DNA of 64,000 bases from Gemmatimonadota bacterium. GTDB taxonomy: Bacteria; Latescibacterota; UBA2968; UBA8231. Of this stretch, positions 62,249 through 64,000 are shown piece by piece. Position 1 is the first letter of the stretch, and every line of letters starts with the position of its first letter. The stretch covers positions 7,223 through 71,222 of the forward strand of contig VXOR01000022.1 of assembly GCA_009840005.1 (NCBI GenBank), read 5' to 3'. The notes under the pieces were generated by a model, which was not told the DNA's origin, made no database searches, and worked only from the letters and a program-made list of their open reading frames with translations. The position numbers were made by a program, and so were the translations under genes.

Positions 62249-63010
62249 ATGAAAAAAGAAGAAGTAATCGACGCAGACTATCTAGCCTCAGCCAAATACG
62301 ATCAGTACTACGGCGCGTATGCTACGCTTCCAGATTGGTTTCCAGCTGAGCTCGCCTCCCGCGAAAAGGTCCTGGAGCTGGCCTGTGGAACAGGCCGGAT
62401 AGCGATCCCCTTGGCAGAGCACGGCCTTGAAGTCACTGGGATCGACTATGCAGAGCCGATGCTTAGCCTTGCTAGATCGAAGGCCGAGGGCAAACAGGTG
62501 AAGGTCGACTGGATCCTCGACGATATACGCCGCTTTGACACCGGTAGGCAGTATGGGTCAATCTTACTACTGAGCAACGCACTATGGCACCTGCACGACC
62601 TAGCGGATTTCGAGAAGTGTATTCGCTGCGTGAAGCGTCATCTCGCTCCGGGTGGGTACTTCATTTTGGACGTCTTTGTCCCTGGGCTGGAGATTCTCAA
62701 TCGCGACCCAAGCAGACGGTATCCATTCTCTCGCTACACAGACGATAAGGCTGGACAAGAGGTGCAAGTGACGCAGTCATATAGGTACGAAGCAGACTCC
62801 CAGATCGCGCGCATGGTGCACTACAGAGGGGACTCTGATGAGATCGTTGGCGGTCTGAATCTCCGGATGTATTTCCCGCAGGAACTGGATGCCCTGCTAA
62901 AGTACAATGGGATAAGGGTCAATGAGAAGTTCGGAAACTGGGACCGGGACGCCTTTGGGCCAGGCGCTAGGCATCAGCTTTGCTTCTGCACCGCGACGGA
63001 GACCGGCTAA
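62249..63010 (+). CDS. Class I SAM-dependent methyltransferase
   Basis: 253 residues. Motif I is VLELACGTGRIAIPLA (about 42-57), then VTGIDYAEPML, WILDDIRRFD and a motif IV region YGSILLLSNALWHLHDL, followed by HLAPGGYFILDVFVPG. The C-terminal half is typical of small-molecule methyltransferases. It resembles the methyltransferase at 25065 in layout but is clearly a separate gene. It ends 3 bases before the metallo-beta-lactamase-fold gene starts. Confidence 0.9.
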   Translation: MKKEEVIDADYLASAKYDQYYGAYATLPDWFPAELASREKVLELACGTGRIAIPLAEHGLEVTGIDYAEPMLSLARSKAEGKQVKVDWILDDIRRFDTGRQYGSILLLSNALWHLHDLADFEKCIRCVKRHLAPGGYFILDVFVPGLEILNRDPSRRYPFSRYTDDKAGQEVQVTQSYRYEADSQIARMVHYRGDSDEIVGGLNLRMYFPQELDALLKYNGIRVNEKFGNWDRDAFGPGARHQLCFCTATETG

Positions 63011-63013
63011 GCT

Positions 63014-63880
63014 TTGCAAGTGACGTTTCTCGGAACATCAGCCGCGCCGTCGATGCCAATACCTTTCTGCGTATGTCAGGCGTGCTCAGACGCGAGGCGG
63101 GCCGCTGGCAAGAACCTGCGCAAGCGATCGTCCATCGCAATCAACGATGACCTGCTAGTGGATATTGGTCCAGACATAGCGACCGCGTCGTTCGCTCACG
63201 ACGTTTCTCTAACGGACATCAGTGTCTGCCTATTGACACATGCCCACGCAGACCACTTCGACCCCGAGTTCCTCATGTCGAGACACGAGGAATATGCAAC
63301 GGTCGTCGCCCAGGAAATGCTGCTAGCAGGTTCAAGTGATGTGCTGAGGTCTGTTGATGAGATTTTGGGCAGCAGATGTGGGTACGGAAGTGTTTTCGCT
63401 CAAGACACACAGCGCGCCCTGAAGATTAATCTGCTGACCGTCGAGCCGTTCAAGACCCAAGTCATCGGCAATTATCGCTTCACAGGGTATCCCGCGAACC
63501 ACGGTGCTGAAAAGGGGTGCTTGCTTTACGCAATCGAGCAAGGCCAGCACGCCATATTTTACGGCACTGATACCTCGGTTCTATCGGAGCAGGTATGGGA
63601 GCATCTGCTGCTTGCAGGCACGCAGTTCGATCTGCTCGTCCTCGATCACACATACGGCATCGGCTTTGACGTTAGTCCGCCGGATCACCTATCATCCGTT
63701 GACGTCATAGGCCACGTCGATCGCTTTCGGCGCAGCGGCCTTCTCAAGAACAACGCAACGGCTTACGCGACTCACATCTCACACGAAGGATGCCCAGAGC
63801 ACGACGAACTAGACGAGTATGCCGCAGCACATGGCTACAGAATAGCATTTGACGGATTATCACTATCATTCGACGCTTGA
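63014..63880 (+). CDS. Metallo-beta-lactamase-fold phosphodiesterase (PhnP / COG1235-like)
   Basis: 288 residues from a TTG; a GTG two codons later is possible. The first strand VTFLGTSAAPS is followed by FCVCQACSDARRA, a cysteine cluster like the structural zinc site of PhnP. The metal motif is LLTHAHADHFDPE (about 73-85), the next ligand histidine in GYPANHGAEKG near 160, Asp in FYGTDTS near 180 and final His in ATHISHEG near 254. PhnP cleaves cyclic phosphate esters arising in phosphonate breakdown. With a PhnY-like gene 4 kb away, a phosphonate link is possible but unproven. Confidence 0.85.
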   Translation: MQVTFLGTSAAPSMPIPFCVCQACSDARRAAGKNLRKRSSIAINDDLLVDIGPDIATASFAHDVSLTDISVCLLTHAHADHFDPEFLMSRHEEYATVVAQEMLLAGSSDVLRSVDEILGSRCGYGSVFAQDTQRALKINLLTVEPFKTQVIGNYRFTGYPANHGAEKGCLLYAIEQGQHAIFYGTDTSVLSEQVWEHLLLAGTQFDLLVLDHTYGIGFDVSPPDHLSSVDVIGHVDRFRRSGLLKNNATAYATHISHEGCPEHDELDEYAAAHGYRIAFDGLSLSFDA

Positions 63881-64000
63881 GTAAATTCCTACAGAAGAAA
63901 TTGGTGCCCGGCGAAGATCGTCCCCAAGGGAAATTATCACTTTAGAGGCGTTGTTGCATGAAAGCGGTGTTAGGGTCTTGAAATGGTGCAGGCTCTCCAG
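63881..64000. other. Window end, no gene seen
   Basis: The final 120 bases contain no supported reading frame, hairpin or promoter. Confidence 0.4.

Overview
The window is a gene-dense bacterial chromosome segment of mostly high GC content, with a few clearly more AT-rich patches. I see no rRNA, tRNA or CRISPR array. The gene content suggests an uncultured, environmental, probably marine or host-associated heterotroph of the Poribacteria, Latescibacteria or Planctomycetes-like kind. The clues are six phytanoyl-CoA dioxygenase (PhyH)-type genes carrying seven domains, two formylglycine sulfatases, an enolase-superfamily dehydratase, GHL10-like and five-bladed-propeller glycosidase-like proteins, DUF3500 and DUF2231 proteins, and a Y_Y_Y/sigma-54 one-component regulator. 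This assignment is inference; no phylogenetic marker gene is present.

Layout: 0-2.3 kb holds a broken sigma-54 activator next to a strong sigma-54-type promoter serving a secreted TolB-like propeller protein. 2.3-10.5 kb (minus strand) is a ribose-type ABC importer, a secreted alpha/beta hydrolase and two paralogous peptide-type binding lipoproteins without their own permeases. A D-aminoacylase-type amidohydrolase (10.6-12.2 kb) is divergent from them. 12.4-14.2 kb is a regulator/metalloprotease plus PIN-like pair resembling a toxin-antitoxin module. 14.3-23.3 kb holds a bacterial homologue of the animal ANKH exporter, a ThDP enzyme, a Gfo/Idh/MocA oxidoreductase, a PhyH protein, a choline-sulfatase-like enzyme, a DUF2231 membrane protein and an amidohydrolase.

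23.5-28.4 kb is an accessory patch of small enzymes and broken genes. 28.4-41.8 kb is catabolic: PhyH, aldehyde dehydrogenase, sulfatase and aldo/keto reductase genes on one strand, then dipeptidase, M20-like, DUF3500 and GHL10-like genes. 41.9-46.6 kb (minus strand) is an aromatic-ring-cleavage operon: YciI-like, an NCS2 permease fused to a GHKL ATPase-like domain, an unknown protein, an extradiol dioxygenase and a FAH-family hydrolase. 46.8-53.8 kb contains katG, an AraC/hydrolase pair, a decayed PQQ dehydrogenase and a double-PhyH protein. Here copies of the 3' tails of katG and of the PQQ gene recur as relics on the far side of intervening genes.

53.9-59.7 kb has two more PhyH genes, a propeller glycosidase-like gene, an AT-rich Bacteroidetes-like esterase lipoprotein and a PhnY-type aldehyde dehydrogenase. 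59.7-63.9 kb is a co-directional series of small enzymes (P-loop kinase, PHP phosphatase, GNAT, methyltransferase, metallo-beta-lactamase fold) with chimeric gene fragments between them.

Overall the segment looks like an oxidative and hydrolytic catabolism island assembled by repeated small insertions and deletions. The observations I consider most worth following are the ANKH homologue, the transporter-GHKL fusion, the PhyH protein with a halogenase-like H-x-A motif, the double PhyH protein, and the repeated gene-tail relics.
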